DNA of 64,000 nucleotides from Pempheris klunzingeri (Eukaryota > Chordata > Actinopteri > Acropomatiformes > Pempheridae): the NCBI RefSeq assembly GCF_042242105.1, contig NC_092033.1, positions 3,747,908-3,811,907 of the forward strand. The letters are read 5' to 3'. How positions within the stretch are numbered: the first letter of the stretch is position 1; each line of letters starts with the position of its first letter. A model generated the notes under the pieces. The model was not told where the DNA came from. It saw only the letters and a list, made by a program, of their open reading frames with translations, and did not search any database. A program made the translations under genes and the position numbers. Of the stretch, positions 1 to 13,535 are shown one piece after another.

Positions 1-779
1 ACAGAAGCCCTATGGCAACACCAACAAATAGCTGACACAGAAATACAATTGCCTCACTCGCCCATCCTCCACACTGCTCTCTTCTCCTCTTGACAGTAAA
101 CAAGACAGGATCTTGCTCGGGGGAGAGGGGGAGAGGGGGAGAGCGCCGGGCCACACGTGGGTTACAAGTTGTCATTAAGAGCGCCTCCCATATGGTGGCC
201 GCACCAGCAAGCACCTCACAAACATCTCTCGGCCATATTCAGAGCAGGTAGCGCAGGTTTATAGCCCACATCACTCTGCACTCTGTTTAACCCACATCAC
301 ACTATAATCCATGTTTACTGACCCAACACCTGGCAACAGGGTTGGAAAATCCACTCAGAACAACCCTCAGGACACCTACCGAGCTCTACAAGCAGTCACT
401 TTCAATTCTTTACTTTTGGCTGTTGTTGGGAAAGGTTAAGGTACAGCAGTTACAGAGAAGGAATGACTAATGGAGAAACAACTGAACAACACTTGCCCTT
501 GATTATACAGTGTACATCAAGGCTAACCTATAAATTAATTATCAACTAAACTCGGGCACCTGATAACTGATGATAAGATTATTAATAATAACCGGGGCAA
601 TCCTTTTACCCTGAATCATGCAGCCATATTTGGAATATAAGCCTATACGTACTCCTACACACTTCTACTATCTACCAATCAGAAACAAGCATTATCTTAA
701 TCTTTAAAACTTCAGACATGACCGTAAAGACAAGCTACTCCATTATCTACATGACGTGGTTCATTAGTTTGATGCTCAC
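1..779. other. Presumed last intron of etnk1
   Basis: No exon was found here. The expected C-terminal etnk1 segment is absent, so this is best read as intron sequence. Content is AT-rich with a purine-rich stretch around 120-140. I see no other gene. Confidence 0.5.
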
Positions 780-3700
780 CAAGGCGAACCGGTTGACTTG
801 GACATAAAGAATCTCCACCTCTCTGTCCGTCACTTCACTGCTCTGGCCTTTGTGCTCCTTATAGGCCTCCAGGTAGGAGCGGAGCCACTGCAGCTGAAAG
901 GCCCGATCTGGGTAGTGGCTATAATCCACCTCATTCAGGCCTGCGGCACACAGAACACACGAGTTACAGCACTTGAGTTTCAGTGGACCTTTCATACGTG
1001 TACATCTTCTAAGTTTATATACTCACCAGCAAACTCATTGAAATGGTTCCCAATGTCGTAGGCTTGGTAATTGTACCCAGCATACTCGTAGTCAATGAAC
1101 TTTACATTTCCTGGAAGGAGAAGCAGCATTGTTTAGACAGAGACATGTGAAGCGTTAAAAAATGATTATGTTGTTTTCCCTTTGACTATTCAGACTGTCA
1201 AGGCTTTTCATTTCATACTGTAACTGTCTGTCTGTCTGACTGTCTGTCTTGTCTGTCTGACTGGACTGGCTGGCTAGTTAGCCGATTGTGGGGCAAGTAG
1301 TAAGAGCTTGTATTTTGAGGACAGTAGACTGGAGAGACTTCAGCACAGAAGATGAGATAAGGGGAAATAAGAGAGACGCATTAAGACTCAACAGCTACTC
1401 TTCCTACACATGCACTATAATGTTATTCAGGACAAATACAATCATGCTATTAAGATCAATGTATATACAGAATAAAAGTTGTCAAGTAAGTGTGAGAGAT
1501 TTTGTTCTTTTCTATTGTCTTTGCCATTCAAATTAGGAATACCTAACTATAAAAGGAAGCGACCCTAAAGAGGACACATAGCTAAGTGCATCTCCGTGGA
1601 GGTTGAGGCATCAATCTCCAGTGATGTTAGTAAACAGGTTAGATGGACCAGCAAGGTCATTATCAGCTTTTTTTCCCACTAGACATTAGCCGACATGAAA
1701 ACGTGCAAACCCTGATGCAACACATGGAACATGTACAAATACCTCGAGGAAAAAGGGGGCATATCTAGCTTTTCAGAGAATGTTTGTTTTAGGTACATGC
1801 TCAGAATGAAAGGAAAAAATGGCTGAGTCAAAGTTATGTTTGGAAGAGATGGGGAAAGGAGGGGGGCAAAGAAAGCAGAGGGACAAAGGCAGGAAGATGG
1901 TGAATACAAAGAGACACTAAGGTGGTCTGTAGAAAAGTACAGTGAGCTGCCAAAGCAAATGTACAGCAACACACTGTTTGATACACACACTCTCAGCTGG
2001 AAGCCAACTACCTCATAGATACACACTAAATCCTCTAGGCAGGCCAGTTTTAAAATGTTTTTATTGTCTTGAGATCAACACAGAGTTCAAGACTATGGGC
2101 TTGTAACGCAGAAGTTTGTAAAATTCATTCTCTGCATCTACATCTCAAATAGTTTCTTTAAAAAGGTCCCATATTATGCAAAATGTACTTTTTATTGTCT
2201 TCTCAACATGTATGTGTCCCTGATGTGCCGAGCTGTGAGAAGCTGCTCCATCTTTCAGTAAATGTGGGAAAAAACGCAGTTGAGATTTGACTTCCTCTAT
2301 GATGTCATATGGGGATCTGTTAATCATGTGACCTCCTCCTGCCCTTCAGCAGGCCGACTGTCCCCGCCCACCGGAAATAACCCTCAATCCAACTCACTGT
2401 CCGCCACCTTTTCTTCCTCACTAACACTAACAGCCTCCGGTAACACGAAGATGTCGAAGGAGAGAGCAAAGCACGCAGGTTCTTCTGCTGCTCTAAAACA
2501 GAACAAACCTGTTCTATACGAGCATGAATTTGGAAATGAGCAAAATATGGGACCTTTAAAAGTGCCTGTGAAATAAGGCCGAGGATCAGAGACGAGCATC
2601 TGCTTGTAACTAAAGCTGATCTTAGATGACGGAGAGGAACGGTCAAAGAATGAGTTGCTGTATGGTTACATTTGCAGGCCACTGAAAATTCGAGGCGTCT
2701 GCATTGACAATGAGAATGAAAGAGTGAAGCATTCAGTCATGAAGTGGTGGATCTCAAAATACAAACCCTTACTTACAAGCCCGCTTGTTACAGAGACATT
2801 GATGGGAAAAAAAAATTTGAATTTTGAAGAACAACACATTGAATTAAATGTCTCTACTCTTAAATCTCTTGGTTTGTTTTGGCCTTGGCTAATGTCTTTG
2901 TCCTATCATATGGAACATTAGTTTTTGAGGTGGTGCTGGACTACAGAGAAAGACACTTTGAGGTGGGTTACCAGCCGGCGTGTAGGTCCTAGCGGGACAC
3001 AACTCAACACCTCCAGGCAGTGGCTATAGCCCCCCTGTGCAGCAGATGAAAAGGTTGGGGCAAACACATCTTTCACACATGCTCACTCTCTCACTGACAT
3101 ATTTCGTCTTTTATCCATTTTTGCTCCCACGCACAGTGTCGAAACATCAGGCCTTGCTGCCAAGCTCCCATTCCGATCCCTCTCCCCCTCACACATGCAA
3201 CCTCACAACACTCCCCTCCAATGCTCCCTTCCTATTGGTCCGCTGTGAACCCAATAGCGTGACACCTCTGCCGCTTCTGCAAGTGACAGGCTCTCGGAGA
3301 GGTTTCCTGTTGGCTGCTGAGTTGCAGATTTTGTGGCCTTTAGGGCAGAGGAAAATGTAAGCAAGTTTTTTTTTCTTCTTCTTCACAAACATCTGAGTGA
3401 AGTAAGAGAGGCAGGGAAACTACAGCAGCCTGTGTTGGAGGCTGAGAGACAAAAGAGAGGCAAGAAAAGTGATAAAGACCTTGTTTAGTCTAAACTTTCA
3501 AATGTAGCATACTGTCGTTGGAAATCTGGCAGAACTAATTGAGCTTCCAGCAGCACTGTTATGGTTTTTGATCGATACAGGAAGTGGTGGCTCTGCTGTC
3601 GCTTGTGGCAGACGCATGGTTTCAGCTCGGCAACATCAGCAGAGCTGAAGTGACAGGAACCAGCGTTAGAAGCTGTTAAGTTTCTTTTCATGCCTACTCT

Positions 3701-6700
3701 GTTTTTCAAATTCAACAAAAGGCTGCAAGTGCAGGGGGAGATGTGGACTGAGTTTACTCCAACGGTCCTTCAGACTGCTTGAATGGGTGCGGTCAGAAAT
3801 GTAGTAATTGTGACTTGGAGTTTAGGTCCCTGTTGTGGTGTCCATTCCATTGTGGCCGTCACTCATTAGGTGTGGTCTAGTTGTGTTTGTATTGTAAAAA
3901 TGTACCAGCAGTACTAGAATTAGAAAACATTCCTTTAAACTAAATTCTGTTTTTTTAAAAACACCAATTCTCCCAAACAGAAGTATAAATGACCTCAGAC
4001 GTACTTAATAAAGCTAAAACATGATTCTGCAAGTCTGCAAATATGCAAGAATGTCGTGCATGTCTGTACAAGAGACCTATGCTTCATATGAATGTAATAT
4101 TAGCATGAGCACTTCAGGCAATGCTGCATTTGAGTATAAATGAACAGAGATCACCAGTAAAACACTCCTTGTTTAACATGCGGAGCCACATATTCAAATG
4201 AGATTCTGCAGGTGTGCAAGTCTTCTCCTCTGTGAGCTACGGTTAACCAGAAACCTTTTCTGTGTGCCAAACCAAAGCTTTTTTTTTTTTTACCTGTTTT
4301 TTTGCAGAAGCATGTTTCATCTTTAAAAGAACAAAGCTGATTAAACTATATTCTTATTACTGATAATGACAACAAAGTCCATGAAAAGACCAAAACCATC
4401 CACAGCCTGTCTGTGGCTCTCAGTCTCAAACCCATTCATTCCTTCTGAAGACAAATCAAGACAAGAAAAGGCTCACAGATGTATACTTTCATTTTAAAAG
4501 AAGGCTCAGTAGTTTCCTTAAACAACTGGGCACTGCAGGTTCTAGCTAATGTTCCTCGCACAGGAGTCAGCATGACTTTGAGGACTATTTTCAGCTGCGT
4601 ATGAATACACATTTAGTACACTATTGAGTATTTGAGCAGCAGGATGGTGTACGTGGTAATGACCCAAAATAAGTGCGTTCATCATGATGTAACTGAACGT
4701 GTCACCCAGTGAAACAGAGTGGCTCATTGTTGTACTTTTTTAATAGTTCTTGGACAACAATGGAGCTTTATAGCACGGAGGAATACGCCATACAAAAAGG
4801 GTTTCGGCTACACAGACAATACTTGTTAGTCGGATCAACTCAATGCTGGGTTTGATCTCTTCATGGGGTTTGTTGTCAATCTGAAAATACAGATTACCAC
4901 CAGATATTTCCTTTCACTTCTGTTGGCTGACCAGTCATCAGTATCGATACTATGAGATGGAAATTGCAGAAGAAGGAGCAGTGACGGAAAGTGGCTTTGC
5001 AGCTTACAGCAAGTGCAAACCTTAAAAAAAACATTTGTGCAACAACCAGCATCGTAAGTAGCCGAGCTACAGTCAGAGGGACAACTGGTGGGCGAGTAGC
5101 ATTGGAGGGTAATAGGTAGGTACGTAGTTCCTACTGCTGCCATGAACTCATCCCGATTAGCCTGAGCAGTGGGCAGACTACGTGAGGGCCCTCAGAGCCG
5201 ACTGTGCGTGAGGTTTGTCTCTCTCCATTGCCTCCCCAGGGCAGGGCGGCGCAGGGCAGCCACAGCCTCGGCTGTCATTCCTAGGGGAGAAAGGCTAGAC
5301 ACAAGGAGCTGTGAGAAGGGCCCCGCCCCTGACAGCTCTAAAACACCCCCACCCCACCTCCCACATACATAAAAAACCCCTGTGCTTTCTTGTTTCCCCA
5401 CTTGCTTATTCTGTCTCACCAGTTTACCCCACCACTCCTCTGCTACAAAGACAAAAACTAGAGCAATTTCACAAGCTAGTATAACCAGTCCGGTATGAGT
5501 TAAGTTGCTCAGTGAGAAAGTAATGTTGCCTGAGTCGGATGCTTGGCATGTTTACCTTAAAAAAAGAAAGAAAGACATGTGCTGTGCTGTGCAACATGTG
5601 CTGTCAATAAAACTGAGACTTGGTATGTGGTATGATGTAATGGCATTGTTTGTTCAGGCTGATAACAGTGCTCTACGTTCTAGGATTTCTTTACAGAATT
5701 AGAACGACAGATCAGACTAAATTCAGGGGAAAAAATGAAATCCACATTGGAAGCAGCTTCACCCAAGAAAAACAGACTGAAAAAGTGTGGAGAATCGAAA
5801 TTCTGGACAAGACTCAAATCTGTGACAGATGATTTGTGTGCATGATTACTTAACATCATACATAATCACCAAATTCATTGGAGGCAGATGTACATAACTT
5901 TGTTGCACCATCCAGTCTCTATGTAACAACACACCGCTTCAATTTGTGTTTGCATTTCAAATGAGGATTCCATCTAGAGCAAAACAAGAGCATCCACATG
6001 ACAGAATCGTCTGTTCTGACAGTTCTAATTCTACGCCTGCAGCCCTGTGCAAACACTGACAGATGAGTGAAGCAGGTGACTAGCGTTGAGGAAGTGCAGT
6101 TAATGCAATCCTACCTGAGCGCAGGGACCAATGCAGTTCACACTACAACACAATTCAGTCACACAGTAATGTCTATGACTTCACTTGTGCAGTTTATACT
6201 CACCTGCCTCCTGGTTATAGATGATATTTTTGCAGAGCAGGTCGTTGTGGCAGAGAACTACGGGGGAGCCAAGCACCGACAAGCTCTGCTGGAGCCACAC
6301 CAGCTCTTCTCTGAGGCACCGTGGGCTTGGCACCTCCATACTCAACCTGGAGGGGGGCAGAGAGTCAGAGCAGAGACAGTGAATGCTGTATATAGGAAAA
6401 ATCAGTAGTATTACAAAAGGAGGTAAAGTTACCACATGGAACCTTAAAGTAGAAATCGAAGTGAAATAGGGACAGAAAACAAGATGCATGAGAAGGGAGG
6501 AGAGGGGAACAAATAATGTGGGCACATTTTACAGACAGTGTTTCAGCGTATGTGGCAAAAAGGGAGGAAATGGAAACTGATTTACTCATAATTGTGCAAT
6601 CTCAATAAAAGAAACCACATGATCTGATCTGGGAACAGGGCCTCTTGTTTATGTCAGAACTGGTAGTACTTCATTGTGATGCCCAAGTAGCACATTTCTC

Positions 6701-9206
6701 AGTGATGACTAGCATGACAAGTTACATTTCTGTGACTTTCAATGATAAGCTTCATTAAAAGGTTAAGAAAAGCTCAAGACAAGTGTTCCATATTTCACAA
6801 GAAGAGTTGAAGATTTTGTCGCTACAACTTATTTATAGCCACATTTCCTGTCTGTTAGATTAGTTTCCAGTATTACATCATTAATGGCACAAAATGCTTT
6901 AGCACAGTTACCCATTGCAGTGTACTACCATAAGGCTATTTAAAAAAAAAAAAGGACTAAAACATGAGAAGACACCTACACAAGTAAGCAAATTGCTTTT
7001 CTCTGGCGTTCATGTAGTTAATATTTTGTCAAACTGTGCAATGCTAAAATATTGATCAGGAGACAGCGAGCAAACACAGCACGAAATGAGAATCCTCATG
7101 GTTATAAGCGCTTCACCTATTTGATTATTCTTTACCTGCAGGCAACACAAACTCCTGACGTACTGTGAGAGTCCCGATCTTTACCAGCGGCTCTCCTACA
7201 ATGCTAATATTTGGGTGGCCTCCATGGAAATCAGCAGCCTGCAAAGTCAGTGTTTGTTTTGGATTCATTCTGGGCGCCAACATAGACTCAGGAGGTTGTT
7301 ATTGCCAATGCAAGTTCCAAACAATCAGGCCTTAATGGTGCCAAAGTGCCCAAAGGGTGTTTGCGTTCAGAAATAATCACCACTCAATTAGCCTGTGGCG
7401 TAGCTGTGCACCTGTACTCTTTTGTGTCGGTGCCGGCACAAACTGAATGGAGGGAATCTGATGTAACGTTTTATCAAAATGCTGAAGTTAATAGAATATT
7501 TGTAATGCCTTCAGCTTATGCAAGGCTGATTCAAGACTAAAGTAAGTTGACCGTGCTGAGTGTATAAGTAATGATCCATCCAGAGAAAGCAAGCATAAAC
7601 CGACAGTCTGTGATAAAACCTAGTTAATGGTTGTTTTTTTTTTTATAGTTGAAACTTTTTCCATATACTGCTGCTGCTCTTTAAGGTTTCATGGTGTTTA
7701 GAGAGAAGCTGCCTTTTACTCTGTGGCGTTATCTCTTAGAAATCCCACAGCCGTAAAGTGAGGTCACACCTGCTGAGATTATGAAGCAAAGCCAACGTAC
7801 TTCCACAGTCATGTGCAACTGATAATGAGTGTTGTGCCAATGCACATGGTGGGGTTGTTTGGATCGTGAGTCACTCACTGATAAGGGAGGTAAGGGGTCA
7901 CAGTTCCACGTGGAGATGAGTGAGAGTACTAGAAATATAGTAGAGCCTTAAATTGTCCAACAATGTCATTAGAACCCATTTTGACTCTTCAGCTTACTTT
8001 CCTCAATTCTATTTATCAGGGCTCACTTTTACTTTGTTCTTCATGTCCACTTAAATGCAAAATAGGGTTAGCAATGAAATATAATTATATCAATCTCAAT
8101 ACATGTTTTACTCAGCCAGGCCCGTGTGAATAAAACAGAAGGATTTCAAACTGTCATTCATGTCATGAACCATTTAAAGGGACAACATGGTCCGACAGTC
8201 TTTCAGCCACACCTCGCAGATCTCAGTAATGCTAATCTTCTCTATGGCCTCACCTGGCATTCTGCTCAGGGTCCTTTAAGTACTTGGGGATCAGAGCAAA
8301 GTACTTGCCCATCTTCAGCCACAGGTCCGACTGAGGCACCCAGCCATTGTGGGCATGGATGGCATGGTACTTGGCCAGCTGCCTGGCAATGAGCCTGCAA
8401 GGTAGAAGAAGAAGAAGAAGAAGAAGGCAAGGAGAAGATTTCAATTAGAGCAGTAAGCAGAAAGATTTACGTTACAGAAGCAAATCAGTTGGAATGATTG
8501 TTATTTTTAGGATACACGTAAACCAACTTAGTTACACCAAAACATGGTCCAAGTCATTGTCTACTATAGAATCAGAACACATTTTTAAATCTTACTTTAA
8601 GACATTGACAGGTGACAAACCAGTCAAATGGCTTCTTCCAAATACCCCTCGAGGCTCTTTTTTTGGAAAACAAAGCGTTGTTTTTACCTAAAAACAGGTT
8701 GGCTGCGAATGTGCTCCGGCTCCAAGGCAGTTCCTTGCAGGAACTCGTAGCACAGGCCATTGTTGAAGGTACAGTACAGACGTGGGGCACAGCGGTGTGC
8801 ATGTAGTACCCTGAAACTTTTCACCTCGTTCTCCCGGTCGACCAACAATTCTGTTTTATTGCCATAAATTCGGACCAGAACCACATCCTGCATGACCGCA
8901 CCCACGTAGCAGCCCAGCAGCTTGTTGGTGATCCCGTCTGTGAAAAACTGCAGAGACAAAGTGAGGGAAAAGTGACAAACAGGTGAATCAAGGAAAAATC
9001 CTAATTTGTGCCGTGCATTACACTACTGACTGTGAAATCCCACAGTGTTTTGAGTGTTACATAAGTTATGAGAGGAGTCAGGTTCTGGCAAACCACAGGA
9101 AAGAGAAGAGGAATGAATGCCGCCATAAAAAAAAACCAAAAAAAAAAACTCTGGCTTGTCTGGTTTGATTTAAGCTGCTGTGTCTGCTGTGAGGCTGGGA
9201 ACTTTT

Positions 9207-9237
<31 letters not shown>

Positions 9238-10379
9238 GCTGCCAACATACCAGCCCTAATTGTTCACTCTATAAAGGCTTGACTGGGAATGACAGGACTG
9301 TCAGGAATTTTATTTTGCATGAGGAAGCAATGACAGGCATTTGCTGAGTTCCCACTTTGCTCTCATTGATGAATATAAGCAAGGGTGGCGGAGCATGTGA
9401 CCAGCCCCCATCCTCTCTGTGCTCACCAAACAGAGCCACACCCCCAGTCTGCTACTGCAAGAGCTAAATAATTACCTTTTTTTTGGGGTATCTGCCCTGA
9501 TTTTAACGCTGCAGGACACAGTTCTCGTCGTGTTTCTCCTTGAACATGTAATGTCATGTTTGGAGACTCTGCTCCACTTTCACACGAGTCCAGTCTGACT
9601 TAGCAGGACACTTCTAGGATTAGATTATGCAATGCCAGTGGTCCATAGTCATGCTGTGCGTTTACAAGTTTACAAGAATAGACAAGATAATCATCGCCAC
9701 CAACTGAGTCAGTGCAGCAAGGTGATTATTTTAGTAGCCAGGATGTCTGACAAGCCTTCACCTCTATGGAAAACCTGCTGCTCAGACCATTCGTCACCTT
9801 AGCTAGCATTCACAGGGAGGACCGAGCCCGGGTGTAACGTCGTGAACAGGTTTGCAGAGAGAGAGACTCCCTCTGCCGAACCACGACCTGATGCTGCAAA
9901 ACATGAAGCCTGCCGAGGGGGAAACGAGTCCCTACGGTGTCGCCCACCATCTGTCTGTGGACGTCAGGAGCTATTTTGTGGTGACACGAACCTACTTCTT
10001 GGCATTTCAGCTGCGTGTGGCATCATTTTAATGGCGGGTTTCGTGTGTCATTTTTAGCTCACGGAATAAATTAACGTCAGTTTTAGCTAGCTGGGGTTTC
10101 TTCCCTCCTGAAACACGGTAAGCTAGCACGGCCTTTCGCCTTTTTTAGCTAGTTTTACGACAAAGAAATGAGGCAGGTGGGACGTATATGCCCCACTAAG
10201 CGGATAATATTAAAGATAAAATTGAACAGCACCTTGATTTTGACCTCGGACGGCTTCCAGCTCGGTCTCAGCTCCTTGATCAGCTTCAGCGCACCGGATC
10301 TGTAGTCGCTCTCCTCAACTGTCACGTCTATTTTGGGCACAGCGGGAGCCTCGTCGGGTACGTGGATGTAGTTAGCCAT
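780..10379 (-). CDS. etnk1: Ethanolamine kinase 1, 3'-truncated by the window
   Basis: Cytosolic kinase phosphorylating ethanolamine, the first step of the CDP-ethanolamine route to phosphatidylethanolamine. Six coding exons on the minus strand: 10233-10379, 8688-8947, 8254-8394, 6204-6346, 1027-1110 and 780-940. All have AG/GT borders and phases that chain. They encode 312 residues. The start MANYIHVP equals the internal Met of the longer human isoform. Exon 2 carries FTDGITNKL and the nucleotide-binding region (VLVRIYGNKTELLVDR). Exon 4 carries the catalytic-loop signature HNDLLCKNII, and exon 5 the metal-binding IDYEY followed by YDIGNHFNEFAG. The family continues after the last exon seen with a segment near ASHFFWGLWALIQ of about 50 residues. 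That segment is not in bases 1-779, so the end lies beyond the left edge. The FTDGITNKL and HND blocks favour ETNK over choline kinase. Confidence 0.96.
2162..2557. mobile_element. MITE-like non-autonomous DNA transposon in an etnk1 intron
   Basis: About 396 bp bounded by inverted termini. The left end reads AAAGGTCCCATATTATGCA. The reverse complement of the right end reads AAAGGTCCCATATTTTGC. TTAA-like sequence flanks both ends, which would fit a piggyBac-type insertion, but the exact target duplication is ambiguous. There is no transposase reading frame inside; short frames across it are incidental. Confidence 0.75.
7136..7238 (-). other. Possible cryptic or poison exon in etnk1 intron 3
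   Basis: A 103-bp segment bounded by TTTGCAG upstream and GCAG/GTAAAG downstream, lying between etnk1 exons 3 and 4. It is open for 34 codons in one frame. In the frame set by exon 3 it reaches TAG after 14 codons, and its length is not a multiple of three. Inclusion would truncate the kinase before HND. The pyrimidine tract is weak, and I do not recognise the peptide. This may be chance. Confidence 0.25.
9203..9236 (+). repeat. Poly(T)14-poly(G)20 homopolymer junction
   Basis: Fourteen T are followed by about twenty G in etnk1 intron 1. The G run could form a G-quadruplex and is error-prone in sequencing. Confidence 0.9.
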
Positions 10380-12320
10380 GGTTCAACGTTTTCAAATTGT
10401 TCGGTTTCTTCAACGATCTCTGTGCTGTACGCAGCGGCAAAAATGCGCAATCTACTAAAAATGTGGGCGACTGCGGGTATAAAATCCTTGAGTAGTTGGT
10501 GTGCGGCAACGCCTCTCAAAAAATCCCACCCACTTGAAAAAAATGCGCTCCCGATGCATGCTGGTAGTCGAATGACTCACTAGGAGCGCTTTTTTGATTC
10601 ATCAGCGTGCGCCGCCGGAGGAGCTTAATCATTCAATCTAGTCTCCTCGCGTAAAAACGTGCTTAAAATAACGTTAATTTAATGCGTGACACTACTAGTA
10701 AACAAAAACACGCACATTTGTGGGACGCACGTGAGGAGAAATCAAAAGATATAACCAGAAACGGTGGCTTTAATGTGTCCATAACCTGTCATTGGTAAAA
10801 TCAAGGCGGCGCTCCTCGGTGGAGACACACAAGCGCTCCCTCGTCGTAAACGTAGCTCCCTACGCTGCTGACGTCACATCCGTAATCTACCTGAATGAAA
10901 TGAGCTTTGTGTCAAGGCTGAGCACTTCAAATGTCAGACAGGGCCAGCGGCGCGACACAGGGAGGGCAAATCCATTTGAACTCAAGCTAATCCGCCCTCC
11001 TGCTCTCATGTATACACACACTGGGTACGTCAGCTGTATCTGTACATATATTTAAATATACTTCTGTTTCTACTAGAGGCTGTTGAATCAGGAGTCACCA
11101 CTTTAATTTATGGAGGGGAACCTTCTTATTATAATGAACATTCTTATTTCATATATATTATTTAAGCCATTAGTCTTTGCAGCAAGGATTGCAATTCGGA
11201 AAACCTATGTGGAGCAACCATTTTAGGACAAGACACCCCCCCCCCCTCATGGAAGAGACTCAGCCCTTCTAAAAATATACATTATATCAATGATGGTGCA
11301 TTTCCACCTTCACCATGTAAATCCTGCCATCCAATTCATACCAGATCTGGTCTGTTGCTTAGTTACATGCGGTCTAAAACATTACATGGGATCTACCCTC
11401 TATTCAAGCAGCGTCAATATTCAAAATAGTCTTATCTTTGTTTCACTGTGTTACCTGTGCCACCGTGGGCAGTGTTGACTCACCTTTCAAACAATGCCCT
11501 GCTCTCCACCCACACAGCTGCACATTTACACTCGGGAGAGCTGCCCAGTCGGCCATGGCCAGGGAGACCTTATCAGCAGCTTTTTAGGGAACAACAGTCC
11601 CATTTATGCAAGTGTATTGCCCTTCTCTCATCCGTCTCTTTTGGAGACTTGTGACTTATTTCCACGGTTGTATGTTAGGGGAAAGAACAGGATCACATCT
11701 CTATTTCCTTACTCACTATTAGTCGACTTAGGACAGGTATTGCTGCCTGACACATGCTGATCTGTACTCGTTTTGCATAATGCTCATTGAGTAAAAAACA
11801 CAAGGTTGCCATGTCAACCTTTATCAGCCAATGGGAGTGGATAAATCAATATAGGCAAGCTCATGCTGGTCAGCCACTGACCCAAAAAATCCCTAACCTC
11901 AGTGGAAATGAGTGGTTGACTTCTTTCAGTCTCCCTGTGGAGATAACTCTTTCCACTTTACGTCTAATGTTTCTTGTCCTTTCAAAAGTGGGCTTTCAGG
12001 GGATTTTCAAATAGCAACATCCCCAAGAGCAACGAATCCAAGAACAATAGACAGCATTGTGCGAGCCTGATAATGTCTATTGTTATAACGCCTGCTGAGG
12101 CACAGGAGGAGCTGTGGTTGCTGTTTGGGAAGAAATATGATGAAGAATCACTAAGACAGCATAGCAACAAAGAAATCTTGGCCCACAAGTACTGCTGAGC
12201 ATACTTTCTTCTCAGCTTCTTAAACCTGCAACGGTTTCCAGCTGCAACTGTGCAAGAAGTGACGAAGCCTTTTCTTAACGTATGACATATCAATAAAGCA
12301 CTAATTTAGTTTTAGCACTT
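10380..12320. other. Intergenic: etnk1 promoter region to pyroxd1 3' end
   Basis: The first 250 bp upstream of the etnk1 start (10380-10620) are relatively CpG-rich. On the minus strand they contain ACTACCAGCATGC (10556-10568), resembling the ZNF143/Staf ACTACA...CCAGCATGC promoter motif. This fits a housekeeping promoter. The rest, about 10.65-12.3 kb, has no recognisable exon. Plus-strand frames here look non-coding. Confidence 0.45.
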
Positions 12321-12334
12321 GGTTCTGAAAATAA

Positions 12335-12340
12335 TTTATT
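12335..12340 (-). terminator. Candidate polyadenylation signal of pyroxd1
   Basis: AATAAA on the minus strand, about 180 bp after the pyroxd1 stop. It gives a short 3' UTR ending near 12320. Confidence 0.5.
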
Positions 12341-12518
12341 TTAAAGCAAAAATACAAATTTACAAGTACATTAATGAGACTCAAGGTTATCGCTCCTTTA
12401 TCAGGCAGCTGTTTCTCATTACCAAAACAAAAATAAAAAATCCAGCACACCCATTAGCTTGGACATTTTTCAGGCATGAGTATCCTTAGGCTCATATTTC
12501 TTCATCCACTTAACGTGC

Positions 12519-13461
12519 TCAGTCGAAGTAGTCCTCTATATCAATATTGGGGTTGAGCAGCTCCTCTCCGTACGGGGTCAGATCCATCTGGTTCAGGATC
12601 AGGTTCTCAAAGGTCTCCTCCAGGTCGGTGTCCCCAATCAGCACCGCTCCCACCATCCTCCCTCTGCTGAGAACCACCTGGGAGAGGAGCACAGGGGGGA
12701 TCTGCATGAAGCTGCAGCTGGATGTGATGATTTCACCAGCAGCTGATTAAACTATTACCAGAAAAGACTATTCCTTTCTACCTACAACTTTAACCAAACA
12801 CCAGCTGATCCAGATTTGCTCCTGGCTTGTTATCAGCATTAGATCACACACACAGAAAATCAGTGTTTCCTTTCACACAAATACAACTAATTCAAATGGC
12901 TTTTTTCCCCACATGCACTACAAGAATGTTTAACAGCCTCCAAACAACTTGAAATATTTGATACTGCTCACACGAAGGGTTACATGCACATCATTTGTGT
13001 GGAAAATAACAAATCCTTCTTCTATTGTAGTATATTCATGTTCTCTCTCCAGGATCACCTTGACATACTCCTGGCCTTTGGTGCAGCGTACCAGCAGCTC
13101 CTGGTCGGGCCCCAGCCCCTGCCCATTAAACTTTCCCAGCAGGACTACCTGTGGAATGACCGGCAGAGAGGAAGTGGTTTAAATGCACAGTGTGAATCAG
13201 CCGAGAGGACGCCAAGCAGCACCGTGAGGTGACCTTGAAGGGTCTTAGAATGGAAAGCTGATCATTTGCGTAGTAGCTGATTAACATGTTGGTTGTTATT
13301 TGAATAACCTTGTAGTTGAAGAATCTGGTGATGTGTGAGAAGAGCTCGAAGCAGAAGTCCAGCTCTATGGGTTCTGACAGGACTTGTGCCGCCATGCAGC
13401 GGCCGGTGTACCAGCCCATCTGACGGGCCTGCGTCCACAAACGCATCTGTAACACACACAT

Positions 13462-13535
<74 letters not shown>

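Noticed and set aside
2320-2682. 120-codon minus-strand frame
   Set aside because: Lies mostly inside the 2162-2557 MITE and has no transposase motif.
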